25,215 bases of DNA, from NCBI GenBank assembly GCA_030425945.1, contig JAUHZL010000004.1, forward strand, positions 1-25,215, in the 5' to 3' direction. The translations under genes and the position numbers were made by a program. Source of the stretch: Alphaproteobacteria bacterium. GTDB taxonomy: Bacteria > Pseudomonadota > Alphaproteobacteria > Rhodobacterales > Rhodobacteraceae. Under the pieces are notes generated by a model, which was given only the letters and a program-made list of their open reading frames with translations, ran no database searches and was not told the DNA's origin. This document shows, in pieces, positions 1 to 8,051 of this stretch; position 1 is the stretch's first letter, and each line of letters begins with the position of its first letter.

Positions 1-1202
1 TCGGGACCGGCGGGCGTGACGCTGCCCCGGCTGTCGGGCCGCAGGTTGCAGACGCTGGCGGTCATGCCGGGGAAGGGATCGAGCTCGCCGCCGAAGGCCC
101 CGAGGCTGAGCGGCTGGACGTGGTATTCGAGGTCGGGCGTCTCGACATCCGGTCCCGAGCGCACGAAAGCGCCGAGCTGCGAGGGCGCCATCGACATCGG
201 CCCGCGCCGCCGCAGCAGGTAGTCGAGCCCGATCCGTGCCTTGCCGTGCCAGGTGGCGGCCAGCGTGTTCAGCGTGACCGCGCCGCTGACACGGTAGGCG
301 CAGCGCAGTTGCAGGTGGTCCTGCAGGTTGGCGCCGACGCCCGCGCGGTCGATCCGGGGCGTCAGGCCTGCCGCCTGCAACAGGTCCGCCGGGCCGATGC
401 CGGACAGGTGCAGGATATGCGGCGAGCCGATCGCGCCCGCCGCGAGGATCACCTCGCGCCGCGCCCGGACGGTGATCCGCCGGTCGCCCTGCAGGTAGGT
501 CAGACCGGTGACGGCCTGTCCGTCGAAGGTCAGGGTGGCGACCTGCGCCTCGGTCTCGATCCGGAGATTGGGCCGGGTCGCGCGGTGCGGGTGCAGGAAG
601 GCCCGGTAGACGCTGTGCCGGAAGCCGGACCGCTGGGTGACGCGGAAATAGCCGACCCCCTCGTTGTCGCCGGTGTTGAAGTCGTCGGTTGCGGGGATGC
701 CGGTCGCCTCGCAGGCGCGGGCGAAATCGTCGAGGATGTCCCAGCGCAGGCGCTGGTTCTCGACCCGCCACGGGCCGTCGGCGCCGTGCAGGTCCGAGGC
801 GCCGTCGACGTAGTTCTCCGACCGCCGGAAGTAGGGCAGCACGTCGTCCCAGCCCCAGCCGGGATTGCCCATCTGCCGCCAGCCGTCATAGTCGGCGGCC
901 TGTCCGCGCAGGTAGAGCATCCCGTTGATCGACGAGCAGCCGCCGAGCAGCTTGCCGCGCGGGTAAAGCAGCGACCGCCCGCCGAGACCCGGCTCGGCCT
1001 CTGTGCTCATCCGCCAGTCGGTGCGCGGGTTGCCGATGCAGTAGAGATAGCCGACCGGGATATGCACCCAGTGGTAGAGGTCGTTCTTCCCAGCCTCGAG
1101 CACCAGCACGCTGTTGCGCCCGTCCTCGCTGAGGCGCGCGGCAAGCACCGACCCCGCCGAGCCTGCGCCCACGACGATGAAATCCCATTCGGAATTCTGC
1201 AT
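1..1202 (-). CDS. GMC-family FAD oxidoreductase (choline dehydrogenase-like), C-terminus cut by window edge
   Basis: The reading frame opens with ATG at 1202 and stays open to the left edge, giving about 400 residues. The N-terminus has the FAD-binding Rossmann motif VVGAGSAGS (about residues 10-18), and further in is the GMC signature PRGKLLGGCSSING. The catalytic His/Asn of the C-terminal third lies outside the window. A Shine-Dalgarno GGGGAGG sits just upstream of the ATG. The gene follows betA on the same strand after 55 bases, so it is probably part of the betBA transcript. It resembles BetA but is clearly divergent, so it may oxidise another alcohol or be a second choline dehydrogenase; the substrate cannot be read from the sequence. 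The GMC family assignment is firm, the substrate is not. Confidence 0.88.
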   Translation of the reverse strand, partial: MQNSEWDFIVVGAGSAGSVLAARLSEDGRNSVLVLEAGKNDLYHWVHIPVGYLYCIGNPRTDWRMSTEAEPGLGGRSLLYPRGKLLGGCSSINGMLYLRGQAADYDGWRQMGNPGWGWDDVLPYFRRSENYVDGASDLHGADGPWRVENQRLRWDILDDFARACEATGIPATDDFNTGDNEGVGYFRVTQRSGFRHSVYRAFLHPHRATRPNLRIETEAQVATLTFDGQAVTGLTYLQGDRRITVRARREVILAAGAIGSPHILHLSGIGPADLLQAAGLTPRIDRAGVGANLQDHLQLRCAYRVSGAVTLNTLAATWHGKARIGLDYLLRRRGPMSMAPSQLGAFVRSGPDVETPDLEYHVQPLSLGAFGGELDPFPGMTASVCNLRPDSRGSVTPAGP

Positions 1203-1212
1203 GACCGATCCT

Positions 1213-1238
1213 CCCCGGACCCGTGCTAGCCTCCGGGG
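1213..1238 (-). promoter_or_regulatory. Hairpin overlapping the Shine-Dalgarno of the GMC oxidoreductase gene
   Basis: In the betA-GMC gap, CCCCGGA (1213-1219) and TCCGGGG (1232-1238) form a perfect 7-bp stem with a 12-base loop. On the transcribed minus strand the arm nearest the start is TCCGGGG, which runs into the Shine-Dalgarno GGGGAGG. Folding would partly hide the ribosome site. There is no T-tract, so this is not a classical terminator. The pairing is visible; any regulatory role is inference. Confidence 0.35.
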
Positions 1239-1257
1239 GGCGGGTCGGCAAGCAGGC

Positions 1258-2919
1258 TCAGCGCTGCGCGGTCCGCCAGGTCGGGTGCATCCAAGGCTCG
1301 GCGTTCTCGGGCGGCAGCGCCGGGCGGCCCAGAACGTGATCGGCGGCCTTCTCGCCCACGAGGATCGAGGGCGCGTTGGTGTTGCCGTTGGTGATCTGCG
1401 GGAAGATCGAGCTGTCGGCCAGCCGCAGCCCCTCGACCCCGATGACGCGGGTTTCGGGATCGACCACCGCCATCGGATCGTCGGCCCGCCCCATGCGCGC
1501 GGTGCCGCAGGGGTGGTAGGCGCTTTCGGCGTGCTCGCGGATGAAGGCGTCGAGGGCGTCGTCGTCCTGCACCGCGTCGCCGGGCTGGATCTCGTGCCGG
1601 ACATAGGGCTTGAAGGCGTCCTGCGCGAAGATCTCGCGGGTCAGGCGGATCGCGCGGCGGAAGTCGGTCCAGTCCTTCTCGTGCGACATGTAGTTGAAGA
1701 CGATCTTCGGCGGGGCCTCGGGATCGGCGGAGCGCAGCGAGACATGCCCGCGCGAGGGCGAGCGCATCGGCCCGACATGGGCCTGGAAGCCGTGCCCCTC
1801 GGCGGCGGCGCGTCCGTCGTAGCGCACCGCGATGGGCAGGAAGTGGAACTGGATATCGGGGTAGGGGACGCCCGCCTGCGAGCGGATGAAGCCGGTGCTC
1901 TCGAACTGGTTCGACGCGCCCGGCCCCGAGCGGGTCAGCAGCCAGCGCGCGCCCACGTAGGCCTTGCCCAGCAGGTTCCAGTACCTGAACAGGCTGACAG
2001 GCTGCGAGGCGGCCATCTGGATGTAAAGCTCCAGGTGATCCTGCAGGTTCTGTCCGACGCCGGGGCGGTCCGCGACGACCGGGATGCCGTGCTGCGCCAG
2101 ATGCGCGGCGGGACCGATGCCAGACAGCATCAGGAGTTTCGGCGAGTTGATCGACGAGGCCGCGAGGATCACCTCGCGCGTCGCGTGAACGGTCTCGGTC
2201 CGGCCGTGGCGGGCGATCTCGACCCCCGTGGCCCGGCCGTTCTCGATCACCACCTTCCGGGCCAAGCCGCGCACCACGGTGCAGCGCCCGGTGGCCTCGG
2301 CCGGGCGCAGGTAGGCGCGGGCGGCGGACCAGCGCTCGCCCTTCCAGACGGTCATCTCGAAGGGGCCGAACCCCTCCTGCTGCGCGCCATTGTAGTCGCC
2401 GGTGACCGGGTAGCCCGCCTGCCGCCCGGCCTCGACGAAGGCGCGGACCAGCGGGTTGTCGCGCTTGCCGCGCGTGATGTGGAGCGGGCCGTCGCTGCCG
2501 CGCCAGGACGGGTCGCCGCCGTGGCCGCCGTCGTGCCAGTGCTCCAGCCGCTTGAAATAGGGCAGGACGTCCGCGTAGCGCCAGCCGGTCGCGCCCATCT
2601 CGGCCCAAGTGTCGTAGTCGTGGGCATGGCCGCGCACGTAGATCATGCCGTTGATCGAGGACGAGCCGCCCAGCACCTTGCCGCGCGGCGTGGCGAGGCG
2701 GCGGTTGTTCAGTTGCGGCTCCGGCTCGGAGGCGAAGCCCCAGTCGTAGCGCGCCATGTTCATCGGGTAGCTCAGCGCGCCCGGCATCCTGATGAAGGGC
2801 CCGGCGTCGGTGCCGCCGTGCTCGATCACGAGGACCGAGCGTCCGGCTTCGGCCAGGCGGTAGGCCATCGCGCAGCCGGCGCTGCCCGCGCCGACGATCA
2901 CATAATCGGCGGTCTGCAT
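1258..2919 (-). CDS. betA: Choline dehydrogenase BetA
   Basis: The 553-residue product matches the usual BetA length. It is an FAD enzyme of the GMC family that oxidises choline to betaine aldehyde and feeds electrons to the respiratory chain. Visible elements are the N-terminal dinucleotide motif VIVGAGSAG (residues 7-15), the GMC signature around GKVLGGSSSING (80-91), the second GMC signature near SSINSPKLLMLSGIGP (255-270), the catalytic His469 in YHPCGTARMG, and the C-terminal NGNTNAPS motif (511-518) with the partner Asn. Its ATG overlaps the betB stop codon by one base (TGATG), which implies translational coupling. With betB next door, the choline-to-betaine role is well supported, although close paralogues acting on other alcohols exist. 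Confidence 0.93.
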   Translation of the reverse strand: MQTADYVIVGAGSAGCAMAYRLAEAGRSVLVIEHGGTDAGPFIRMPGALSYPMNMARYDWGFASEPEPQLNNRRLATPRGKVLGGSSSINGMIYVRGHAHDYDTWAEMGATGWRYADVLPYFKRLEHWHDGGHGGDPSWRGSDGPLHITRGKRDNPLVRAFVEAGRQAGYPVTGDYNGAQQEGFGPFEMTVWKGERWSAARAYLRPAEATGRCTVVRGLARKVVIENGRATGVEIARHGRTETVHATREVILAASSINSPKLLMLSGIGPAAHLAQHGIPVVADRPGVGQNLQDHLELYIQMAASQPVSLFRYWNLLGKAYVGARWLLTRSGPGASNQFESTGFIRSQAGVPYPDIQFHFLPIAVRYDGRAAAEGHGFQAHVGPMRSPSRGHVSLRSADPEAPPKIVFNYMSHEKDWTDFRRAIRLTREIFAQDAFKPYVRHEIQPGDAVQDDDALDAFIREHAESAYHPCGTARMGRADDPMAVVDPETRVIGVEGLRLADSSIFPQITNGNTNAPSILVGEKAADHVLGRPALPPENAEPWMHPTWRTAQR

Positions 2920-4379
2920 CAGAACGGGGCCGCGACGTCGCCGAGCCGCACGAAGACCGATTTCATCTGGCTGTAGTGGTTGATCGCGGCCTTCGAGTTC
3001 TCGCGCCCGACGCCCGACAGCTTGACGCCGCCGAAGGGGGCCTCGACCGGGGCGTCGTTGTAGGAGTTGATGAAGCAGCTGCCGGCGTTGAGTTGCGCGA
3101 TGACCCGGTGCGCGCGGGAGAGGTCGGTGGTGAAGACCCCCGCCGACAGGCCGAACTCGGTCGCGTTGGCGCGGGCGATCACCTCGTCCTCGGTCTCGAA
3201 CCCGAGCACCGCCATGACCGGGCCGAAGATTTCCTCGCGCGCGATGGTCATGTCATCGGTCACATCGGCAAAGACGGTGGGCCGGACGAACCAGCCGGGA
3301 CCGTCGCCGGGCGTGCCGCCGGTGACGAGGCGCGCGCCCTCGGCCTTGCCCGCCTCGATGTAGCCCAGCACGATGTCGCGCTGACGGGCGCTGACCATCG
3401 GGCCGATGGTCGTCGCCTCTTCGCGTGGGTCGCCCAGCCGCGCCTGCGCCACGCGTTCGGCCAGCCGGGCGAGGAAACGCTCGCGGATGCCGGACTGCAC
3501 GAAGACGCGGGTGCCGTTCGAACAGACCTGCCCGGTCGAGTAGAAGTTGCCGAGGATCGCGCCGCCGACGGCGTTTTCGAGGTCCGCGTCGTCGAAAACG
3601 ATCAGGGGCGACTTGCCGCCCAGTTCCATCGTGACGTGCTTCATGCCGTCGGCGGCCGCGGCATAGACCTTGCGCCCGGTCGGCACCGAGCCGGTCAGCG
3701 AGACCTTGGCGACGCGCGGATCGGTGACCAGCGCCGCCCCGACATCGCCGCGCCCCTGCACCACGTTGTAAAGCCCGGGCGGGGCGCCGGCCTCGGTCAG
3801 GATCTCGGCGATCTTGAGGGCGCAGAGCGGGGTTTCCTCGGAGGGCTTGAAGACCATCGCGTTGCCGCAGGCCAGCGCGGGCGCGCCCTTCCAGCAGGCG
3901 ATCTGGGTCGGGTAGTTCCACGCGCCGATGCCGACGCAGACGCCGAGCGGTTCGCGGATGGTATAGGTGAAGGCGTCCGGGCCGAGCGGGATGTGCTCGC
4001 CCGTCAGGCTGCCCGCGAGGCCGCCGAAATACTCGAACGCGTCGGCGCCCGAGGTGGCATCGGCGACGCGGGTCTCCTGGATCGGCTTGCCGGTGTCGAG
4101 GGTTTCAAGCTGGCTCAGCTCCTCGTTGCGCGCGCGCATGATCTCGGCGGCGCGCAGCAGGATACGGCCGCGCTCGCGCCCGGTCAGCTTCGCCCACTCG
4201 CGCTGCGCCCGCTCGGCAGCCGCCAGTGCGCGCTCGACCAGCGCGGGGGTGGCCGCGTGCAGGGTGGCGATCCGCTCGCCCGTCGCGGCGAAGATCACGG
4301 GAATCTCGGCCCCCGCGCTGTCCTCGACATAGGCGCCGTCGATGTAGTGGCTGGCAACGGGCTGGGCGGAGAGGGTCAT
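2919..4379 (-). CDS. betB: Betaine aldehyde dehydrogenase BetB
   Basis: The 486-residue aldehyde dehydrogenase converts betaine aldehyde to glycine betaine with NAD(P)+. The nucleotide-binding region includes WNYP (Asn154) and FKPSEETP (177-184). The general base Glu252 is in ELGGKSP and the catalytic Cys286 in GQVCSNGTR; both fall at the positions I recall for E. coli BetB. The frame stays open to 4529, but that longer start would cross the BetI operator and the promoter region. ATG 4379 is preferred because AAGGAG lies about 8 bases upstream and the protein then has family length. The gene is first in the minus-strand betB-betA-GMC transcript. Confidence 0.95.
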   Translation of the reverse strand: MTLSAQPVASHYIDGAYVEDSAGAEIPVIFAATGERIATLHAATPALVERALAAAERAQREWAKLTGRERGRILLRAAEIMRARNEELSQLETLDTGKPIQETRVADATSGADAFEYFGGLAGSLTGEHIPLGPDAFTYTIREPLGVCVGIGAWNYPTQIACWKGAPALACGNAMVFKPSEETPLCALKIAEILTEAGAPPGLYNVVQGRGDVGAALVTDPRVAKVSLTGSVPTGRKVYAAAADGMKHVTMELGGKSPLIVFDDADLENAVGGAILGNFYSTGQVCSNGTRVFVQSGIRERFLARLAERVAQARLGDPREEATTIGPMVSARQRDIVLGYIEAGKAEGARLVTGGTPGDGPGWFVRPTVFADVTDDMTIAREEIFGPVMAVLGFETEDEVIARANATEFGLSAGVFTTDLSRAHRVIAQLNAGSCFINSYNDAPVEAPFGGVKLSGVGRENSKAAINHYSQMKSVFVRLGDVAAPF

Positions 4380-4423
4380 AGGCGCTCCTTGTCGGTCTGA
4401 CGGGTCAGGGCGGGGAGGACGGA

Positions 4424-4443
4424 CACGGGGCTTTTCACCCGTG
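4424..4443 (-). promoter_or_regulatory. Small hairpin in the betB leader
   Basis: CACGGG (4424-4429) and CCCGTG (4438-4443) form a 6-bp stem with an 8-base loop, about 45-65 bases upstream of the betB ATG and inside the expected 5' leader. There is no T-tract. It may stabilise the leader or be chance in GC-rich DNA. Confidence 0.25.
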
Positions 4444-4516
4444 CCGTATGCTGCGAAGGTCGGGCCATCCGACCGGTGGTCCGACAACCGGGTTGCAATG
4501 TGGCCCGGACTGATGG

Positions 4517-4534
4517 ATTGATTGGTCAATCAAT
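4517..4534. promoter_or_regulatory. Candidate BetI operator (palindrome) in the betB/choX divergent region
   Basis: ATTGATTGGTCAATCAAT consists of perfect 8-bp inverted arms around a GT centre, strikingly AT-rich within GC-rich surroundings. It lies 138 bases upstream of betB and 40 bases upstream of choX. TetR-family BetI repressors are known to bind palindromes of the TTGATTG...CAATCAA type near bet promoters and to be released by choline. A betI gene ends the choWV arm, so one site could control both divergent transcripts. The palindrome is directly visible. The assignment to BetI is inference from family knowledge and context. Confidence 0.75.
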
Positions 4535-4573
4535 AAGTCTGGAACGACCCGGACGTCAACAGCGGAGGTCCCC

Positions 4574-5497
4574 ATGAAACATGCATCCCTCACATCCGTC
4601 CTCGCCCTGCTCGCCGCGGGCGCGGCCCACGCCGATTGCGGCACCGTCACCTTCTCGGACGTCGGCTGGACCGACATCACCGCCACCACCGCGGCCACCA
4701 CGGTCGTGCTCGAGGCGCTCGGCTACGAGACCGACATCAAGGTGCTGTCGGTGCCGGTGACCTATACCTCGATGGCGGCTGGCGACATCGACATCTTCCT
4801 CGGCAACTGGATGCCGACGATGGAGGCCGACATCGCCCCCTACCGCGAGGCGGGCACGGTCGTGACCGTGCGCGAGAACCTCGAGGGCGCGAAGTACACG
4901 CTGGCCGTGAACAAGGCCGCGACCGATCTGGGCATCGCCGATTTCGCGGACATCGCCGCGCAGAAGGATGCGCTGGAGGGCAAGATCTACGGCATCGAGC
5001 CGGGCAACGACGGCAACCGCCTGATCATGGACATGATCGACGCCAATGCCTTCGGCCTCGACGGGTTCGAGGTGGTCGAAAGCTCCGAGCAGGGGATGCT
5101 GGCGCAGGTCGCCCGCGCCGACCGCCGAGGCGAGCCGGTGGTGTTCCTCGGCTGGGAACCGCACCCGATGAACGCCAATTTCGAGATGAGCTACCTGACC
5201 GGCGGCGACGACTGGTTCGGCCCGGACCTCGGCGGCGCGACGGTCTACACCAACACCCGCGCGGGCTATGCCGAGGAGTGCCCGAACGTCGGCGCGCTGC
5301 TCGGGAACCTGAAGTTCTCGCTGGCGATGGAGAACGAGATCATGGGCGCCATCCTGAACGACGGCACCGATCCGGCGGAAGCGGCGAAGGCCTGGCTGGC
5401 GGCGAACCCGGCGATGGTCGAGGGCTGGCTCGCCGGCGTCACCACCAAGGACGGTGGCGACGCGGTCGCGGCGGTCATGGGCGCGCTGGCCGAATGA
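4574..5497 (+). CDS. choX: Choline ABC transporter periplasmic binding protein ChoX
   Basis: The 307-residue product has a Sec signal peptide (about residues 1-20, ending AAHA-D) followed by an OpuAC/ProX-like substrate-binding domain. Aromatic-box residues expected for quaternary amine binding are present: Trp32, Asp34, Trp79, Tyr108, Asn145 and Trp194. These sit at a constant offset of 11 from the choline-binding residues I recall for Sinorhizobium meliloti ChoX (W43, D45, W90, Y119, N156, W205). This favours choline over glycine betaine as ligand. GGAGG lies 7 bases before the ATG. choW and choV follow, but a reversed GST gene lies between. Control by the BetI-type palindrome just upstream is likely. 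Confidence 0.92.
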   Translation: MKHASLTSVLALLAAGAAHADCGTVTFSDVGWTDITATTAATTVVLEALGYETDIKVLSVPVTYTSMAAGDIDIFLGNWMPTMEADIAPYREAGTVVTVRENLEGAKYTLAVNKAATDLGIADFADIAAQKDALEGKIYGIEPGNDGNRLIMDMIDANAFGLDGFEVVESSEQGMLAQVARADRRGEPVVFLGWEPHPMNANFEMSYLTGGDDWFGPDLGGATVYTNTRAGYAEECPNVGALLGNLKFSLAMENEIMGAILNDGTDPAEAAKAWLAANPAMVEGWLAGVTTKDGGDAVAAVMGALAE

Positions 5498-5499
5498 GG

Positions 5500-6129
5500 T
5501 CAGGCGCCGCCCGTCGCCAGCGCGTCGTCGAGTTCGGCGGCGCGCCGGGCGGCGGGGCGGGCGTGGAGCCGGCCGACATAGGCGTCAAAGCCCGGCCGGT
5601 TCTCCATCGACCCGAACAGCACACCCCAGCCGATCTGCGAACCGAGGTAGACGTCGAGGGCCGAGAACTGCGCTCCCAGCAGCCACTCCCGCCCGTCGGA
5701 CAGCAGGCCCTCAAGCGCGTCGAGCACGCTGGGCATGTCGCCATAGCCGACCCGGCCGCGCACCTCCGGGGTGTCGACGGTGATGCCAAGCGAGGCGTTG
5801 GTCACGGCGGCCTCGACCGGACCGGCGGCGAAGAACATTCAGCGCAGGTAGGCGCCGCGATCGGGGCTGCCCGGCGCCGGGGCCAGACCCGCCTCCGGAA
5901 AGGCATCGGCGAGGTAGGTGCAGATCGCCGCGCATTCGGTCACGACCACGTCGCCGTGGGTGACGGTGGGCACCTTGGCCATCGGGTTCAGCGCCAGATA
6001 CTCGGGCGTGCGCATCTCGGCCCCGTAGGCCAGCACCCGCGTGGCGTAGCGCTGGCCGAGTTCTTCGAGCATCAGGCGGGCAATCCGCCCCCGCGACATC
6101 GGGTTGGTATAGAGGGTCAGGTCGGCCAT
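5500..6129 (-). pseudogene. Glutathione S-transferase with an in-frame TGA stop (probable pseudogene)
   Basis: Two segments in the same frame encode one ordinary GST of about 209 codons. The thioredoxin-like N-half starts MADLTLYTNPMSRG, with KVPTV (cis-Pro54) and TECAAICTYL (Glu65), and ends at Arg96. Codon 97 is TGA (5839-5841). The helical C-half then continues with MFFAAGPVEAAV. Related GSTs usually read RWMFFAAGP here, so a TGG-to-TGA change is the simplest explanation. An ATG follows the TGA directly, so re-initiation of the C-half is conceivable but would not make an active GST. The gene lies opposite to the choline transporter, two bases from the choX stop and 39 bases from choW. A sequencing error is an alternative. 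Confidence 0.8.
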
Positions 6130-6168
6130 TCTGTGCTCCATCCGGCTGGGACAACGAAAGGATAGCAC

Positions 6169-7005
6169 TTGGACTGGCTGACCGACACCAAGATCCCCGT
6201 CGGCAAGGCGGCGGCCGAGGTCTTCGACTGGCTCCAGTTTCACGGCGCGTGGTTCTTCGACGGGCTGTCGGTGGCGATGGAGTCGATGATCGACGCGATC
6301 CTGTGGGTCCTGCAGACGCCGAACCCGCTGGTGGTGGTCGCGGTCTTCGTCGCGCTGACCTGGTACCTGCAACGGCGCTGGACGACCGCGCTCTTCGTGG
6401 CGCTGGGGTTCCTGTTCATCCTCAACCAGGGCTACTGGGAAGAGACCACCGAAAGCCTGACGCTGGTGCTGTCGGCCTGCGTCGTCTGCATGGCGATCGG
6501 CGTGCCCATCGGCATCGCGGCCGCGCACCGCCCGAGGCTCTATGCCGGGATGCGCCCGGTGCTGGACCTGATGCAGACGCTGCCGACCTTCGTCTACCTG
6601 ATCCCCGCCATCGTCTTCTTCGGCATCGGCATGGTGCCGGGCCTGATCGCCACGGTGATCTTCGTGGTCCCGGCCCCGATCCGGCTGACCTATCTGGGCG
6701 TGGTCTCGACGCCGCAGCCGCTGCTGGAGGCCGCGCGCGCCTTCGGGGCGACGCCGGGCCAGGTGCTGCGCAAGGTCGAGCTGCCCTATGCCTTTCCGCA
6801 GATCATGGCCGGGCTGAACCAGACCATCATGCTGTCGCTGTCGATGGTGGTGATCGCGGCGCTGGTGGGCGCGGACGGCCTCGGCGTGCCGGTGGTGCGG
6901 GCGCTGAACCAGGTCAACACCGCGCTCGGCTTCGAGTCGGGGATCGTGATCGTCGTGGTGGCGATCATGCTGGACCGGATGCTGAACCTCGGGGGGCGGA
7001 AATGA
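6169..7005 (+). CDS. choW: Choline ABC transporter permease ChoW (ProW family)
   Basis: The 278-residue inner-membrane protein has about six hydrophobic segments and the binding-protein-dependent permease coupling loop EAARAFGATPGQVLRKVELP (about residues 187-206), which docks on the ATPase. It belongs to the ProW/OpuAB group, and next to choX the substrate is most likely choline. The best start is TTG at 6169, preceded by AAAGG about 8 bases upstream; no closer ATG fits the N-terminus. The stop overlaps the choV start as ATGA. Only 39 bases separate it from the divergent GST start, so the choW promoter, if separate from that of choX, must be inside or across the GST gene. Confidence 0.9.
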   Translation: MDWLTDTKIPVGKAAAEVFDWLQFHGAWFFDGLSVAMESMIDAILWVLQTPNPLVVVAVFVALTWYLQRRWTTALFVALGFLFILNQGYWEETTESLTLVLSACVVCMAIGVPIGIAAAHRPRLYAGMRPVLDLMQTLPTFVYLIPAIVFFGIGMVPGLIATVIFVVPAPIRLTYLGVVSTPQPLLEAARAFGATPGQVLRKVELPYAFPQIMAGLNQTIMLSLSMVVIAALVGADGLGVPVVRALNQVNTALGFESGIVIVVVAIMLDRMLNLGGRK

Positions 7006-8051
7006 GCGTCGCGGTCCGTATCGACAACGTCTCGATCGTGTTCGGAGACAAGCCCGACGCCGCGCTGCCGCTGATGGACGCGGGCAAGGAGCGCGGCGAG
7101 ATCCAGTCGGCCACCGGCCAGATCCTCGGGGTGCACGACTGCTCGCTCGATGTGGAGGAAGGCGAGATCCTCGTTCTGATGGGCCTCTCGGGCTCGGGAA
7201 AGTCGACGCTTCTGCGCGCGGTCAACGGGCTGAACCCGGTCGTGCGCGGCGCGGTCAGCGTGCATGACGGGCAGGGCATGGTGAACGTCACCGAGGCCGA
7301 CACCACCACCCTGCGCCGGATCCGGATGCGCCATGTCGCGATGGTCTTCCAGCAGTTCGGCCTGCTGCCCTGGCGCAGCGTGCGCGAGAACGCGGGCCTC
7401 GGCCTCGAACTGGCGGGCGTCCCGGCCCGCGAGGCGCGCGAGCGGGTCGAGGCGCAACTGGCGCTGGTCGGGCTGTCGGACTGGGCGGACCGCAAGGTGG
7501 GCGAGTTGTCGGGGGGCATGCAGCAGCGCGTGGGGCTCGCGCGGGCCTTCGCGACCGACGCGCCGATCCTGCTGATGGACGAGCCGTTCTCGGCCCTCGA
7601 TCCCCTGATCCGCACCAAGCTGCAGGACGAACTGCTGGAGTTGCAGCAGAAACTGAAGCGGACGCTGATCTTCGTCAGTCACGACCTCGACGAGGCGTTC
7701 AAGCTGGGCAACTGCATCGCCATCATGGAGGGCGGCCGGATCGTGCAGGCGGGGACGCCGCAGGACATCTTCCGCGACCCGAAGAACGACTACGTCGCCG
7801 ATTTCGTGCGCCACATGAACCCGCTGGGCGTGCTGCGCGCGCGCGACCTGATGGAGCCGGTGACGGGCGAGACCGGCGGCGAGATCCCCGCCGACATGCT
7901 GATCCGCGACGGGATGGACCGGCTGATCGGGGCCGACCGCCCGCTGGCGGTGGTCGAGGGGGGCCGGGTCATCGGCCAGCTCGGCAAGGACAACATGCTG
8001 AAGGGGCTCTGCGCCGCGCCGGGCGATGCGGCGCCGGGACCGGCTCCATGA
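7002..8051 (+). CDS. choV: Choline ABC transporter ATP-binding protein ChoV (ProV family)
   Basis: The 349-residue ATPase powers choline import with ChoX and ChoW. It shows Walker A GLSGSGKST (residues 61-69), the Q-loop in VFQQFGLLPW (about 115-124), the ABC signature LSGGMQQR (169-176), Walker B ILLMDEP (189-195) and the switch histidine in VSHDLDEAF (225-233). The roughly 70 residues after the nucleotide-binding domain are too short for the two full CBS domains of osmoregulated ProV; at most one degenerate repeat remains. This fits a catabolic choline importer rather than an osmosensor. It overlaps choW upstream and betI downstream by ATGA, so the three are translationally coupled. Confidence 0.92.
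   Translation: MSVAVRIDNVSIVFGDKPDAALPLMDAGKERGEIQSATGQILGVHDCSLDVEEGEILVLMGLSGSGKSTLLRAVNGLNPVVRGAVSVHDGQGMVNVTEADTTTLRRIRMRHVAMVFQQFGLLPWRSVRENAGLGLELAGVPAREARERVEAQLALVGLSDWADRKVGELSGGMQQRVGLARAFATDAPILLMDEPFSALDPLIRTKLQDELLELQQKLKRTLIFVSHDLDEAFKLGNCIAIMEGGRIVQAGTPQDIFRDPKNDYVADFVRHMNPLGVLRARDLMEPVTGETGGEIPADMLIRDGMDRLIGADRPLAVVEGGRVIGQLGKDNMLKGLCAAPGDAAPGPAP

Noticed and set aside
4380..4529. Longer BetB start at 4529
   Set aside because: It would add 50 residues with no family match and place coding sequence over the candidate BetI operator; ATG 4379 has AAGGAG and gives normal length.
5839..5841. TGA in the GST gene as a selenocysteine codon
   Set aside because: The expected residue is Trp in a helical region and not a catalytic Cys, no SECIS-like hairpin was evident just after it, and a single TGG-to-TGA change is simpler.
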